Assembly (NCBI RefSeq): GCF_003259615.1
Contig: NZ_QLLR01000002.1
Span: 186,001 to 250,000, forward strand
DNA length: 64,000 nucleotides
Direction: 5' to 3'
DNA from: Pedobacter cryoconitis
GTDB taxonomy: Bacteria; Bacteroidota; Bacteroidia; Sphingobacteriales; Sphingobacteriaceae
Positions 23,749 through 33,333 of this stretch are shown piece after piece. The notes beneath the pieces are model-generated. The model was not told where the DNA came from, made no database searches, and saw nothing but the letters and a program-made list of their open reading frames with translations. The first letter of the stretch is position 1. Every line of letters starts with the position of its first letter. The position numbers were made by a program, and so were the translations under genes.

Positions 23749-26719
23749 TGGTATAATTAAGGTAAGCCTGGTGTTTTTTCATAAAGTGATAAGCCAGGCA
23801 TTCGTATTCCCGGGGATGAGATTCAAATATTCTGTTCATGTGCATATGAATCAGACTTGCAACTAATCTATATTTATCTTCGGGTTGCCAATTGAATAGT
23901 TTTTCACTCAGTGAAATAAGTATTTGATTAAAACCAGGATAATTTTTGTTATTTTGAAGTATTGAAAATTGCTCGTTCTCAATCAATTCCGGTTGAAAGT
24001 TCCGGTACTTAAGATCCATTTTATGCCCGGTTTCCTTATCTCTGTTGTTAAATTCTGCTGAAAAACCATCCAGTACTACATTAAAAAAATCAATTCTATC
24101 TTTTTTGTCTTTAATAAAATACCTGATCATTAAAAGTGTGGAGTGAATGGCAAAATTCAATTTAAATCTTATAGCTGTTCCACCTCTTTGTAATGCAGCA
24201 AGAATATATTCACTATCATGATAGAAAAAGGTTTCTATTTCCTCCATCAATTCCACAGAATACCTTTCCAGTTCCCGTTGATAAGTATCCAGTAAAACCT
24301 CTCCTATTTTCCCTGAATGATATAAGGATTTCAATTGTAAATTGAGTTCAGACAATAAATCAGCAGCGAACTTATCCTGAGTAAAGAACCGAAGCCTGAT
24401 ATGGCTTTCAGGGTCATTATACCTTATAAAAAACCATTTGAACGTTGAATCCTTGTGCTTATATTTTTGAATCACAGGTAGAATATGATGGATTAAAATA
24501 GCATCAGTCAGAGAATCATGACTATAAAGTTTAAGGTATAACCAATGATCACCGGGAAAAAAAGCACGTTTGACTTTGAATTTTTTAATAGCACTATTGA
24601 TATTAACCTTTGATGGAGGGACAGCATATGATTTAGATTTATTGAGCACGCAAGCTAAATATTGACTCATATAAGGTCTGTCCTCTGCATCTGTTAAGTC
24701 TGCTTTTTCCGGAAAAATATATTCTTTCAGTGTTATAATTTTTTTATTCTTAATACATTTTCTAAACACAGCCAGATCATCTTTACTATTCCTGTTAAAG
24801 ACAAGAAAGTTATCACCTTCATTGAGTGTGAAATAAGCAGGTAAATGCAGGTCTTCTGCAAAATCATGATCCTGTGCCACTATTTTATTGATTTTATCCT
24901 GGTTAATAATCCATGTAGCGGGGCAAAGAACGTGTTTATCTAATTGGACACGTGGATAATAGTTCAAATTTGGAAAAAGTTGAGCCAGAGAAAAAGACAG
25001 CTTGGTTTTAATCCCCTGATATTGTAAATCCCAAAGAAACCTGAAGACAGCAATACCAGTTAAGGTTACATTATAGGCAGAGGAAAGCCTGGGTATAATA
25101 AATCTATTCAGCCTGATAGATCTTAATAGAATAGTATTTCCAACAATCGATATAACCAGATCATCTAATCGGATAGTATTTTTCTCAGACCGCGTTGAGT
25201 GAGTAAGTATAGGGATTTCATAAGGAAAAAAGTGCGCTCTCTGATTGATATTTGAAGCTTTACTCGCTGGTGAAAATGCAATTTCAGCAAATATAAAATC
25301 ATTATTTATTTCCATTTCCTGCTCACATATATTTTTAAGTTTCTGATTAACTACTGTATCCCTGATTCCAAATCTGCCTGCCAGTTCTATCCCTGATACC
25401 CCACCAATTTGGTCTATCCATAATTCCTGACCTACTTTTTTGCCCAAAATAAACATTCCCGGCGCTAGTAAAGACTTGCTTTCGGGAAGTAGGTCCATAT
25501 CATCCTGTGAGAGCACAATTTTATCTGAGCCTGATTTTGACAGATTGTTCCATTTTTCAAAAAGCATCCGCTCCGTCTCCCCCCAATACACCCTGCTTAC
25601 TGAATCGGCTGGCTTCTTCAGATCTTCTATAAATCCATCATTTTGATTATCAAATGCAGAGGCCAGGTTTTCATATCCAATACCTGCCCCCGGATCCATG
25701 ACTTCCATTAAAGAAACTTCCCGCTGGTCGTATTTTTTTATAAAAGCTGCCTTAAATGCGTTCATTCCTCCTTCATTAGGCTCAGTAGTCAGCTTGTTCA
25801 GATTTTTAAGGAGTGAAATAAATTCAGGATGTATCTCCTCACTTAGTCCTCCTGAAATTTCCCGCTGATACAAACCATAAGGAGCATTCTTTTCATTTTG
25901 GCCAATGACTTCTTCTAAATGTGTATTGAGTTCAGGTAAGGCCTGATTTTGATTATTAATGTCAATGGAAAAAGTTTTGACAGGGCTTAAATTAAGTGAA
26001 GTGTACGCTTGCAGTAAGGCTGAACAGCGCTCACTGTACAACGTGCCTGTCACATTAGGCATCAATTCTGAAACAATGACCTGACCATTGACTAAATGAT
26101 TAAAATAGTCTTCCGCTCCGGCATCTTCCCCGTATTTTTCGATCAGATAGTTCAAAATAGCCTCCCTTGTTTGCCCGCGGCTAATGAACTTTAACAATCC
26201 TTTCAAGCCTGGCACTACTTTCAAATGCACAATCACATATTTAGCTTGTTCTGCATAAGCCTGGCTGACAAAATATAAATCACCAGCCACGGTGTACATA
26301 GAATTATTAGTATAATACCGGACAGAGGGCAGCTCTTCTTGTTTTAGTGTTTTGATATAATCAAGCACAGCTACAAAGTCTGGTATTGCAGTAAACTGAC
26401 CCTTTCCGCTAAAGGACATCGGCTGCTGTTCAGTGGTCCACTTCGCCAGGGAAAAAGAAGAAAAAAGACCATAGGGTAATGGTCTGAAACACATGCGGTT
26501 TAAATATTTCCACAGCGTAATTTTTACGTGTTCATTGAATTGAGTATAGTCAAATTCCTTTTTCTTTAATTCAATATATAGCGTCTGACTCGCAAAAAAT
26601 AAACTGGCTCTGAAGAAATCAGTAGTTAATGCCTGTTGAAGAAAAGATTCGTTAAAATTTTCATAGCTATAAGCTGGGGCCCGGACAAGTAAAAATGGGT
26701 CTACAATAAATTCAGACAT
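23732..26719 (-). CDS. Full-length class I lanthipeptide dehydratase (LanB)
   Basis: This enzyme uses glutamyl-tRNA to dehydrate Ser/Thr in a ribosomal peptide. The 995-residue length matches NisB. The N-terminal lantibiotic-dehydratase domain, about residues 5-690, has YLNRMCFRPLPYGLF, a variant of the RxxxRxTPFGLF motif with Arg75 and Arg79. The C-terminal glutamate-elimination domain, about residues 715-985, has FIRYNDPESHIRLRFF (Arg766, Asp769, His773, Arg775, Arg777) and IHMHMNRIFESHPREYE (His958, Arg963), equivalent in position to the elimination residues of NisB. Both halves are thus fused and look active. There is no LanC cyclase, ABC transporter or protease nearby. The convergent LytTR gene overlaps its end by 17 bp. 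The upstream 171 bp separates it from the suf operon, so it is a one-gene unit. Confidence 0.93.
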   Translation of the reverse strand: MSEFIVDPFLLVRAPAYSYENFNESFLQQALTTDFFRASLFFASQTLYIELKKKEFDYTQFNEHVKITLWKYLNRMCFRPLPYGLFSSFSLAKWTTEQQPMSFSGKGQFTAIPDFVAVLDYIKTLKQEELPSVRYYTNNSMYTVAGDLYFVSQAYAEQAKYVIVHLKVVPGLKGLLKFISRGQTREAILNYLIEKYGEDAGAEDYFNHLVNGQVIVSELMPNVTGTLYSERCSALLQAYTSLNLSPVKTFSIDINNQNQALPELNTHLEEVIGQNEKNAPYGLYQREISGGLSEEIHPEFISLLKNLNKLTTEPNEGGMNAFKAAFIKKYDQREVSLMEVMDPGAGIGYENLASAFDNQNDGFIEDLKKPADSVSRVYWGETERMLFEKWNNLSKSGSDKIVLSQDDMDLLPESKSLLAPGMFILGKKVGQELWIDQIGGVSGIELAGRFGIRDTVVNQKLKNICEQEMEINNDFIFAEIAFSPASKASNINQRAHFFPYEIPILTHSTRSEKNTIRLDDLVISIVGNTILLRSIRLNRFIIPRLSSAYNVTLTGIAVFRFLWDLQYQGIKTKLSFSLAQLFPNLNYYPRVQLDKHVLCPATWIINQDKINKIVAQDHDFAEDLHLPAYFTLNEGDNFLVFNRNSKDDLAVFRKCIKNKKIITLKEYIFPEKADLTDAEDRPYMSQYLACVLNKSKSYAVPPSKVNINSAIKKFKVKRAFFPGDHWLYLKLYSHDSLTDAILIHHILPVIQKYKHKDSTFKWFFIRYNDPESHIRLRFFTQDKFAADLLSELNLQLKSLYHSGKIGEVLLDTYQRELERYSVELMEEIETFFYHDSEYILAALQRGGTAIRFKLNFAIHSTLLMIRYFIKDKKDRIDFFNVVLDGFSAEFNNRDKETGHKMDLKYRNFQPELIENEQFSILQNNKNYPGFNQILISLSEKLFNWQPEDKYRLVASLIHMHMNRIFESHPREYECLAYHFMKKHQAYLNYTTNDEF

Positions 26720-26890
26720 TTTGAGCAGTAATTATATTTGGCAAAATTGGGAGCAGCCCCAAACGCTCGAAATTTATCAAAAAATCTACACCTATTGTAC
26801 ATTTATGAACAGTTTTTGTCTGAAAGTTGAATTTAAAAAACAACAATCAGAATAAAGAACTGATAGTCAGGACAATAAAAAAAATATAAA

Positions 26891-27529
26891 TTATGATTTA
26901 GCTGCGGAGATACGGTAGGCACATCTTCTGCCCCCGTCAACAATGTACTCTATACGTTTGATAGGTACATCTTCTCCCATAACGGTTTGCAAAGTTTTGA
27001 ACTCTGCGCTGCATATGGCAGGATTTGCATGAGCTGCAGCACCGATGGGACAATGATTTTCGATAAAAATGAACCCTTCTTCATCTTTGATTACCTGGGC
27101 CATATAACCCTCTTGTGTCCGGATAGAGACAAAACTATGAATCCTTTTTTCCAGGTCAGATACGCCTTCGAGTTCTTTTAAATATTTATTGGTCCCCTTC
27201 TCCCCATTAGCAGTTATCAGCTGTGAAACAGCCCCCTCTCCTAACAATTCTTTCATCACCTCCATCAACTTTACCGTTAATGCAGCATGCGTATCAGGAA
27301 ACCGGGATTGCCCCATACTGGTCAGCGACCATAATTGCTGTGGCCTGCCCCTTCCGGTTACAGTTTTACTGGAAGTGACCAGCCCTTCTTTTTCCAGCCG
27401 GAGCATCTGAAAGCGTGCGCCTTCTACGGTTACCTTAAATTCCCGGGCAAGCGACAATAGAGACTGCGGCCCGCTGGTTTTCAGCAGGTTCACAGCACCT
27501 TCCCTAAATGGCACTTTACTTTCTTCCAT
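26891..27529 (-). CDS. sufR: SufR-like Fe-S-sensing winged-helix regulator
   Basis: This 212-residue DeoR/ArsR-like regulator is of the SufR type. The N-terminal winged helix (LLSLAREFKVTVEGARFQMLRLEKEGLV) is followed by GRGRPQQLWSLT. The C-terminal part has Cys160, Cys173 and Cys203 (NHCPIG, ICSAEF, RRCAYRI) in the arrangement expected for an Fe-S cluster ligand set. It is the last gene of the suf operon and overlaps sufT in a TAATG junction. It probably represses the operon while holding a cluster; a candidate operator lies at 33176-33205. The family call is by motif and context. Confidence 0.85.
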   Translation of the reverse strand: MEESKVPFREGAVNLLKTSGPQSLLSLAREFKVTVEGARFQMLRLEKEGLVTSSKTVTGRGRPQQLWSLTSMGQSRFPDTHAALTVKLMEVMKELLGEGAVSQLITANGEKGTNKYLKELEGVSDLEKRIHSFVSIRTQEGYMAQVIKDEEGFIFIENHCPIGAAAHANPAICSAEFKTLQTVMGEDVPIKRIEYIVDGGRRCAYRISAAKS

Positions 27530-27843
27530 TATAACCAGCCTAATTCTAGTCTTGCTTCATCACTCATCATATCTCTATCCCATGGCGGATCAAAAGTGAG
27601 GCGTACCTCAACTCCATTTACACCTGCTATGGCTTTCACCTTATTTTCTACTTCTTCCAGAATTTCTCCGGCTACAGGACAGGCTGGCGCAGTCAGCGTC
27701 ATATAAATATGTACGTTATTATCTTCCAGCATATCAATTTTATAGATCAGGCCCAGTTCATAAATATTAACTGGTATCTCCGGATCATAAATGGTATGCA
27801 AGACTTCTTCGATCTTATCTCTCAATAGTGGTTCGTTCATCAT
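27529..27843 (-). CDS. sufT: MIP18/DUF59-family Fe-S assembly factor (SufT-like)
   Basis: This 104-residue protein of the MIP18/PaaD (DUF59) family has the pattern IYDPEIPVNIYELGLIYKI, MTLTAPACPVAGEILEEVE with the conserved Cys, and VRLTFDPPWDRDMMSDEARLELG. SUF-linked members help mature or deliver Fe-S clusters to target proteins. The stop overlaps the sufR start by 1 nt, and sufE lies 8 bp upstream. Two adjacent ATG codons are possible starts, at 27843 and 27840. Confidence 0.9.
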   Translation of the reverse strand: MMNEPLLRDKIEEVLHTIYDPEIPVNIYELGLIYKIDMLEDNNVHIYMTLTAPACPVAGEILEEVENKVKAIAGVNGVEVRLTFDPPWDRDMMSDEARLELGWL

Positions 27844-27851
27844 CTTATCTT

Positions 27852-28271
27852 TTAATCTTGTGATTTAAAGGCCACAGCATACATCTTCATTTGTTTTAGC
27901 ATAGCCAGCAGTCCGTTGGAACGGTTTGGAGACAAATGGTTTTGTAAACCTATGGTATTTATAAAATATAAATCTGCGTCTATTATTTCCTGCGGGGTAT
28001 GTCCGGATAAAACCCGCACCATCATACTGATTAAGCCTTTAGTGATAATCGCATCACTATCAGCTGTAAATAATATTTTACCCGCCGTATATTCAGGATG
28101 CAGCCAAACGCTTGATTGACATCCCTTAATCAGGTTCTCCGGAATTTTATATTGTGCATCAATTAAGGGAAGTTCTCTCCCCATATCAATGATATTCTCA
28201 TATTTATCCATCCAGTCTGAAAAGAGTTCAAACTCTTCTATAATCTCGTCCTGTTGTTCGTTAATTGTCAT
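27852..28271 (-). CDS. sufE: SufE sulfur acceptor
   Basis: This 139-residue cytoplasmic protein accepts persulfide sulfur from SufS and passes it to the SufBCD scaffold. The catalytic Cys51 sits in the invariant loop IKGCQSSVWL. Other hallmarks are DKYENIIDMGRELP near the N terminus, the loop ADSDAIITKGLISMMVRVLSG and GLQNHLSPNRSNGL near the C terminus. The length is normal for SufE. It lies 9 bp behind sufS and 8 bp ahead of sufT. Confidence 0.95.
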   Translation of the reverse strand: MTINEQQDEIIEEFELFSDWMDKYENIIDMGRELPLIDAQYKIPENLIKGCQSSVWLHPEYTAGKILFTADSDAIITKGLISMMVRVLSGHTPQEIIDADLYFINTIGLQNHLSPNRSNGLLAMLKQMKMYAVAFKSQD

Positions 28272-28280
28272 CTGTAAAAA

Positions 28281-29510
28281 TTATAGGAGTATAGCGGCAG
28301 CCCTTTTAATTCCGGCTACCAGTAAATCTACTTCTGATTGGGTGTTGTAAAAAGCAAATGAAGCTCTGCATGTACCAGGTATCCCAAAAAAGTCCATCAC
28401 TGGTTCAGTACAATGATGTCCGGTACGAATCGCAATGCCTTGTTTATCCAATAATTCACCCAGGTCATAAGGATGCACTCCATCAATTAAAAACGAAATT
28501 ACGCTGGCACGCTGCGCGGATTTACCAATAAATTTAAGATTGGTTATACCAGCCAATTGCTCCAGCGCGTAATGTAACAATTCATCTTCTTTTGCCTGTA
28601 TCGCATCCAGGCCAATAGCAGTCACGTAATCTACAGCCGCTCCCAGCCCGATCGCTCCGGAAATATCCGGAGTACCAGCTTCAAACTTATAAGGCAAATC
28701 ATTGTAAATCGTCTTTTCGAAAGTGACCGTTTTGATCATATCTCCACCTCCCTGATAAGGCGGGATCATATTCAGCCATTTTTCTTTACCATATAGTGCA
28801 CCGATACCAGTAGGCCCGTAAATTTTGTGTCCGGAGAAAACAAGGAAATCGACATCCAGTTCTTGCACGTCGATAGAAAAATGTTGTATAGCCTGCGCAG
28901 CATCAAGCATTACAGGAATATTTTTCGCATGTGCCTGCTGAATAATCTCCCTGATCGGATTAATTGTCCCCAAGGAGTTGGAGACATAAGTAACTGATAC
29001 CAGTTTTACAGTTTCGTCTAAAAGTCCGGGTAAAGCATCCATTTGCAGCACGCCATTTTCATCCATAGGAATAACCTTTAAGGTTGCTCCCCGCTCTTCA
29101 CAAATCATTTGCCAGGGCACAATATTGGAATGGTGTTCCATCGCAGAAATCAGGATACTGTCTCCCTGATGCAGGAATTTTTTCCCAAAGGAAGAAGCGA
29201 CAAGATTAATCCCGTCAGTTGTCCCTTTAGTAAAGATAACCTCATGTGTATAAGCAGCATTTATAAACTTGCCCACCTTCTGGCGTGCTTCTTCGTAAGC
29301 GGCTGTTGCCTGCTGACTCAGCAGGTGTACACCGCGGTGTACATTACTGTTGCAAGTTTTATAATAGTCTTCTACAGCAGCTAAAACTGCTGTAGGTTTC
29401 TGTGTTGTTGCTGCATTATCAAGGTATACTAAATCCTTTCCATATACTTTGGTATGCAGTATAGGAAAGTCTTCTCTGATATTTTCTGCTATTGATTTGC
29501 CCATTTCCAC
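28281..29510 (-). CDS. sufS: Cysteine desulfurase SufS
   Basis: This 409-residue PLP enzyme releases sulfur from L-cysteine for cluster assembly. It has DNAATTQKP, NVHRGVHLLSQQAT, HHSNIVPWQ, DAAQAIQH, the PLP-binding Lys229 in VFSGHKIYGPTG, the loop YQGGGDMI, and the catalytic Cys367 in IRTGHHCTEPVM. It is a group II desulfurase, working with SufE encoded 9 bp downstream. It lies 7 bp behind sufD. Confidence 0.96.
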   Translation of the reverse strand: MEMGKSIAENIREDFPILHTKVYGKDLVYLDNAATTQKPTAVLAAVEDYYKTCNSNVHRGVHLLSQQATAAYEEARQKVGKFINAAYTHEVIFTKGTTDGINLVASSFGKKFLHQGDSILISAMEHHSNIVPWQMICEERGATLKVIPMDENGVLQMDALPGLLDETVKLVSVTYVSNSLGTINPIREIIQQAHAKNIPVMLDAAQAIQHFSIDVQELDVDFLVFSGHKIYGPTGIGALYGKEKWLNMIPPYQGGGDMIKTVTFEKTIYNDLPYKFEAGTPDISGAIGLGAAVDYVTAIGLDAIQAKEDELLHYALEQLAGITNLKFIGKSAQRASVISFLIDGVHPYDLGELLDKQGIAIRTGHHCTEPVMDFFGIPGTCRASFAFYNTQSEVDLLVAGIKRAAAILL

Positions 29511-29517
29511 CCTCTTT

Positions 29518-30849
29518 TTAAATGATTGTTGCTAATGAATTTTCCATCCTCTTATAAATTAAAGACTGAACAAAATCCTTTATTGCTTCATTCTCAATTT
29601 TCTGAGTAACATCAAACATAAATGCTTCTACTAATAATTTACGCGAAGATTCTTCAGAGATCCCTCTTGAACGCAGGTAAAACAATGATTCAGGATCAAA
29701 TTGTCCGACTGTACAGCCATGACTGCATTTCACATCATCCGCAAAAATCTCTAACTGCGGTTTAGCAAAAACTTGTGCTTTATCACTCAGCAAAAGGTTG
29801 TTATTTTGCTGAAAAGCATTGGTTTTCTGAGCCGGACGTTCTACAAATACTTTCCCGTTAAATACGGCTTTACCTTTGTCTAACAATACTCCTTTATAAA
29901 TCTCATTGCTGTCACAGTGCGGAAAACGATGATGAATAGCAGTATGGTTATCAGTCAATTGATGACCAGCTACCAGGTATAAACCTAATAAATGAGTTTC
30001 AGTTGCGGAACCGTTCAATACAACTTCCAGGTTATTCCGGATCAGTTCTGCTCCAGGTAAATTAAACATGAAGTTATCATAACGGCTATTACGTTCTTGA
30101 GTAATGTGGTTATAGTTGATCAGCCTGTCTTCTGCTGCATTATCCTGAATCACATATTGGATCAGGTTTGCATTTTCTTTCACGGTTACCTGCGTCACGC
30201 TATTCATTAATACACGTTGTGCATTCCCTAAAGTGACAGCGCTATCAATTAATTCTGCTTTTGCACTTTCATTGACCACAATTAAATGGCGCGGCTGAAA
30301 AAGCATATTTTCTGTAGCGGTGTAAAGATGAATAATCTGTACTGGCTTATCTAAAACTACATTTTTTGGAACTTCAAGGAAGTATCCATCTGTAAAAAAT
30401 GCAGTGTTTAATGCGTACATTCTATTGCTTTCTGCTTCTTTACAGGTAATATAGTTTTTATAGCTTTCTGTATTGATCACACTTTCCAATGGAAGTACAG
30501 TCAATTGATCAGCTTCTGGTAAAACTGATAAGTCAAATTGGATCTGACCATTCAGCAGCACCAGTAACCAGGCATCCAGGCCAGGTATAGTTGCTGCAGT
30601 TATCGCTTCTTTAACCTCTTGTTGATTGGTGTCTCCTGTAGTTAAGGAGAAAGTATCAGTAAGAAACGGTGTCAGGTTAGTGAATTTCCAGTCTTCATCT
30701 TTTGATGTCGGAAAACCTTTAGCTTTAAACAACTCAAAGGCGTTTTCTCTTGACTTTGATAAATCGCCGTTAGTGTTTTCACCTTTTGGCGCATTTTCAA
30801 ACTCAGCGATCAATTGATTATAGAATGGAGTGGTTAACTGATTTACCAT
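29518..30849 (-). CDS. sufD: SufD scaffold subunit
   Basis: This 443-residue subunit of the SufBC2D scaffold forms the Fe-S assembly complex with SufB and SufC. The N-terminal helical region (KAKGFPTSKDEDWKFTNLTPF) is typical of SufD. The beta-helix part carries FQPRHLIVVNESAKAELI and YNHITQERNSRYDNFMF. The C-terminal signature includes QQNNNLLLSDKAQVFAKPQL, SHGCTVGQFDPESLFYLRSRG with Cys and His residues, and EAFMFDV. It starts 1 nt after the sufC stop. In many Bacteroidota SufD is shorter than SufB, as here. Confidence 0.94.
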   Translation of the reverse strand: MVNQLTTPFYNQLIAEFENAPKGENTNGDLSKSRENAFELFKAKGFPTSKDEDWKFTNLTPFLTDTFSLTTGDTNQQEVKEAITAATIPGLDAWLLVLLNGQIQFDLSVLPEADQLTVLPLESVINTESYKNYITCKEAESNRMYALNTAFFTDGYFLEVPKNVVLDKPVQIIHLYTATENMLFQPRHLIVVNESAKAELIDSAVTLGNAQRVLMNSVTQVTVKENANLIQYVIQDNAAEDRLINYNHITQERNSRYDNFMFNLPGAELIRNNLEVVLNGSATETHLLGLYLVAGHQLTDNHTAIHHRFPHCDSNEIYKGVLLDKGKAVFNGKVFVERPAQKTNAFQQNNNLLLSDKAQVFAKPQLEIFADDVKCSHGCTVGQFDPESLFYLRSRGISEESSRKLLVEAFMFDVTQKIENEAIKDFVQSLIYKRMENSLATII

Positions 30850-30850
30850 C

Positions 30851-31624
30851 TTAAATTTTATTTATTGATTCATTGCCATGGAACTCTTCTTTCAACCAGT
30901 CATATCCTTTTTCTTCCAGTTCCAATGCTAGTTCTTTTGTACCTGAACGCACGATCTGACCGTTGTACAATACGTGTACAAAATCTGGCACGATATATTC
31001 TAATAAGCGTTGATAGTGTGTAATCAGTACGAAAGCATTGTCTGCTGAACGCAGTTTATTGATACCGTTAGATACGATACGTAAAGCATCAATATCCAGT
31101 CCTGAATCTGTTTCATCCAGAATTGATAGTTTTGGTTCCAGCATGGCTAACTGAAATACTTCGTTTCTTTTTTTCTCTCCTCCTGAAAAACCCTGGTTTA
31201 GAGAACGGTTAGCCAATTTGGCTTCAAATTCTACTAAAGCTTGTTTTTCCTTAGTCATTTTAAGGAATTCTTTAGCTGAAAGCGGCGGAAGATTACGGTG
31301 AATCCTGATCTCACTTAAAGCTGTTCTTAAGAAGTTAATATTTGATACTCCAGGAATTTCTACAGGATATTGAAATGCAAGAAAAACACCTTCACGTGCA
31401 CGTACTTCAGGTTTCATGTCCAGCAGGTTTTTACCGTCAAGCCAAACTTCACCTTCAGTTATTTCGTAATTTTCACGACCTGCCAGCACAGATGCCAATG
31501 AACTTTTGCCCGACCCGTTAGGTCCCATAATCGCATGTACTTCACCGGCTTTCACCTCCAGGTTAATTCCTTTTAATATTTCTTTTCCTTCAATATTCGC
31601 ATGAAGATTTTTTATTGATAACAT
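30851..31624 (-). CDS. sufC: SufC ATPase subunit
   Basis: This 257-residue ABC-type ATPase of the SufBC2D scaffold powers the conformational change needed for cluster assembly. Walker A is MGPNGSGKSSLASVL, the Q-loop is AFQYPVEIPGV, the signature is LNQGFSGGEKKRNE, Walker B is LSILDETDSGLD, and the H-loop is ITHYQRLL. The Walker B Asp-Glu pair is intact. It lies 24 bp behind sufB and 1 nt ahead of sufD. Confidence 0.97.
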   Translation of the reverse strand: MLSIKNLHANIEGKEILKGINLEVKAGEVHAIMGPNGSGKSSLASVLAGRENYEITEGEVWLDGKNLLDMKPEVRAREGVFLAFQYPVEIPGVSNINFLRTALSEIRIHRNLPPLSAKEFLKMTKEKQALVEFEAKLANRSLNQGFSGGEKKRNEVFQLAMLEPKLSILDETDSGLDIDALRIVSNGINKLRSADNAFVLITHYQRLLEYIVPDFVHVLYNGQIVRSGTKELALELEEKGYDWLKEEFHGNESINKI

Positions 31625-31648
31625 AGTATTCTTTATTTTTTTTATGGT

Positions 31649-33097
31649 CTAACCTACGCTGCCTTCGAGTGTAAGAGAAAGTAATTTTTGAGCTTCTACT
31701 GCAAATTCCATTGGCAATTGATTAAGTACATCTTTTGCATAGCCATTCACGATTAACGCGATAGCTTGTTCTGCATCAATTCCACGCTGGTTCAGATAAA
31801 ATACCTGGTCTTCTCCAATTTTGGAGGTCGTGGCTTCATGCTCTATGGTTGCTGTATTATTTTTAGATTCGATATATGGGAAAGTATGCGCACCGCAAAG
31901 ATCACCAATCAATAAAGAGTCACATTGTGTAAAGTTCCGTGCATATGCTGCTTTAGGGCCCATTTGCACTAAACCACGATAGCTGTTCTGTCCTTTTCCT
32001 GCTGAAATACCTTTAGAGATAATTCTGCTTTTGGTATGGGCTCCAAGATGATATATTTTTGTACCTGTATCTGCGATTTGCATGTTATTGGTCACCGCAA
32101 CAGAATAAAATTCGCCTGAAGAATAATCACCTTGTAACAGGATACTTGGATATTTCCAGGTAATTGCTGAACCAGTTTCTACTTGTGTCCATGAAATCTT
32201 AGCACGTTCACCACGGCAAGCACCACGTTTGGTTACAAAATTAAAGATCCCTCCTTTTCCTTCTTTATCTCCAGGATACCAGTTTTGTACGGTAGAATAC
32301 TTAATCTCAGCACCTTTCATGGCAATCAATTCTACAACAGCAGCATGCAGTTGATTTTCATCACGCATCGGGGCAGTACATCCTTCCAGGTAACTTACAT
32401 AACTATCTTCATCAGCAATAATCAATGTACGTTCAAACTGACCTGTATTTTCAGCATTAATTCTGAAATAAGTAGATAGTTCCATCGGACATCTTACGCC
32501 TTTAGGAATGTATACAAAAGATCCGTCTGAAAATACTGCAGTGTTTAAAGAAGCAAAAACGTTGTCTGTATGCGGAACTACCGAACCCAGATATTTCTGA
32601 ATCAGCTCAGGATGCTCTTTAACGGCATCACTGATAGAGCAGAAAATAATTCCCAGTTCATTCAGGTGTTTTTTATAAGTAGTAGTTACCGAGACACTGT
32701 CAAAGACAACATCCACAGCAACGCCCGCCAGGTGTTTCTGTTCTGACATCGGAATACCTAATTTCTCGAAGGTACGCAGCAATTCAGGATCGACTTCATC
32801 CAGTGAGGCGTACTTTGCTTGTTGTTTAGGAGCGGCATAATAAGAAATAGACTGGAAGTCAATTTCGGGCATCTTAAAGTTTTGCCATTGCGGCATTTCT
32901 TGCTTCTGGAAAGCTTTGAAACCTTTCATGCGCCAATCGAGTAACCATTGGGGTTCATTCTTTTTTGCAGAAATAAACCTTACTGTATCTTCGTTGAGTC
33001 CGATTTCAGAAATATCCATATCAATCGCTGTAACAAAGCCAAATTCGTATTCACGGTTTGCCAGTTGTTCGAGCATCAAATCATCTTTTTCCATCAT
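31649..33097 (-). CDS. sufB: SufB scaffold subunit
   Basis: This 482-residue core scaffold subunit of SufBC2D builds the nascent Fe-S cluster. The sequence shows the family features [19 protein letters not shown] near the start, [79 protein letters not shown] and [20 protein letters not shown]. The C terminus has [26 protein letters not shown] and YLNQRGI. Two adjacent ATG codons (33097, 33094) are possible starts. It is the first gene of the operon; the promoter and a candidate SufR operator lie 60-110 bp upstream. Confidence 0.97.
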   Translation of the reverse strand: MMEKDDLMLEQLANREYEFGFVTAIDMDISEIGLNEDTVRFISAKKNEPQWLLDWRMKGFKAFQKQEMPQWQNFKMPEIDFQSISYYAAPKQQAKYASLDEVDPELLRTFEKLGIPMSEQKHLAGVAVDVVFDSVSVTTTYKKHLNELGIIFCSISDAVKEHPELIQKYLGSVVPHTDNVFASLNTAVFSDGSFVYIPKGVRCPMELSTYFRINAENTGQFERTLIIADEDSYVSYLEGCTAPMRDENQLHAAVVELIAMKGAEIKYSTVQNWYPGDKEGKGGIFNFVTKRGACRGERAKISWTQVETGSAITWKYPSILLQGDYSSGEFYSVAVTNNMQIADTGTKIYHLGAHTKSRIISKGISAGKGQNSYRGLVQMGPKAAYARNFTQCDSLLIGDLCGAHTFPYIESKNNTATIEHEATTSKIGEDQVFYLNQRGIDAEQAIALIVNGYAKDVLNQLPMEFAVEAQKLLSLTLEGSVG

Positions 33098-33156
33098 TAT
33101 TCAGTTTAGAAACTTTATCTGCAGCATTCGGATAGCTGGAGAGATAAAATAGACCA

Positions 33157-33205
33157 CAAAGATAGGCAACAAGGATAATAAACAAAGGAATTACTTTGTT
33201 TATTA
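33157..33205 (-). promoter_or_regulatory. Predicted suf operon promoter with overlapping SufR-like operator
   Basis: On the minus strand, TATCTTTG at 33164-33157 matches the Bacteroidota -7 element TAnnTTTG, and TTTG at 33186-33183 lies 18 nt upstream as a -33 box. The -33 box falls within a perfect inverted repeat: arms 33176-33187 and 33194-33205 (core ACAAAG...CTTTGT) with a 6-bp spacer. The cyanobacterial SufR operator also has a 6-bp spacer between short arms, so this is the best SufR-site candidate. A repressor bound here would block the promoter. Confidence 0.65.
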
Positions 33206-33333
33206 CAAATAAATGAGTTTCTCATGATTTTTTTGAGGTCCATAATCCATTACTGCTCGTTAATTATCAAAAAGATTACACACATTTTCTGTTTTTCCAC
33301 TTAGATTTACACGAATATTTTAAAGATTTTAAA

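Noticed and set aside
26719..26891. LanB as part of the suf transcription unit
   Set aside because: A 171-bp gap without genes separates sufR from LanB, and functions are unrelated; read-through cannot be excluded.
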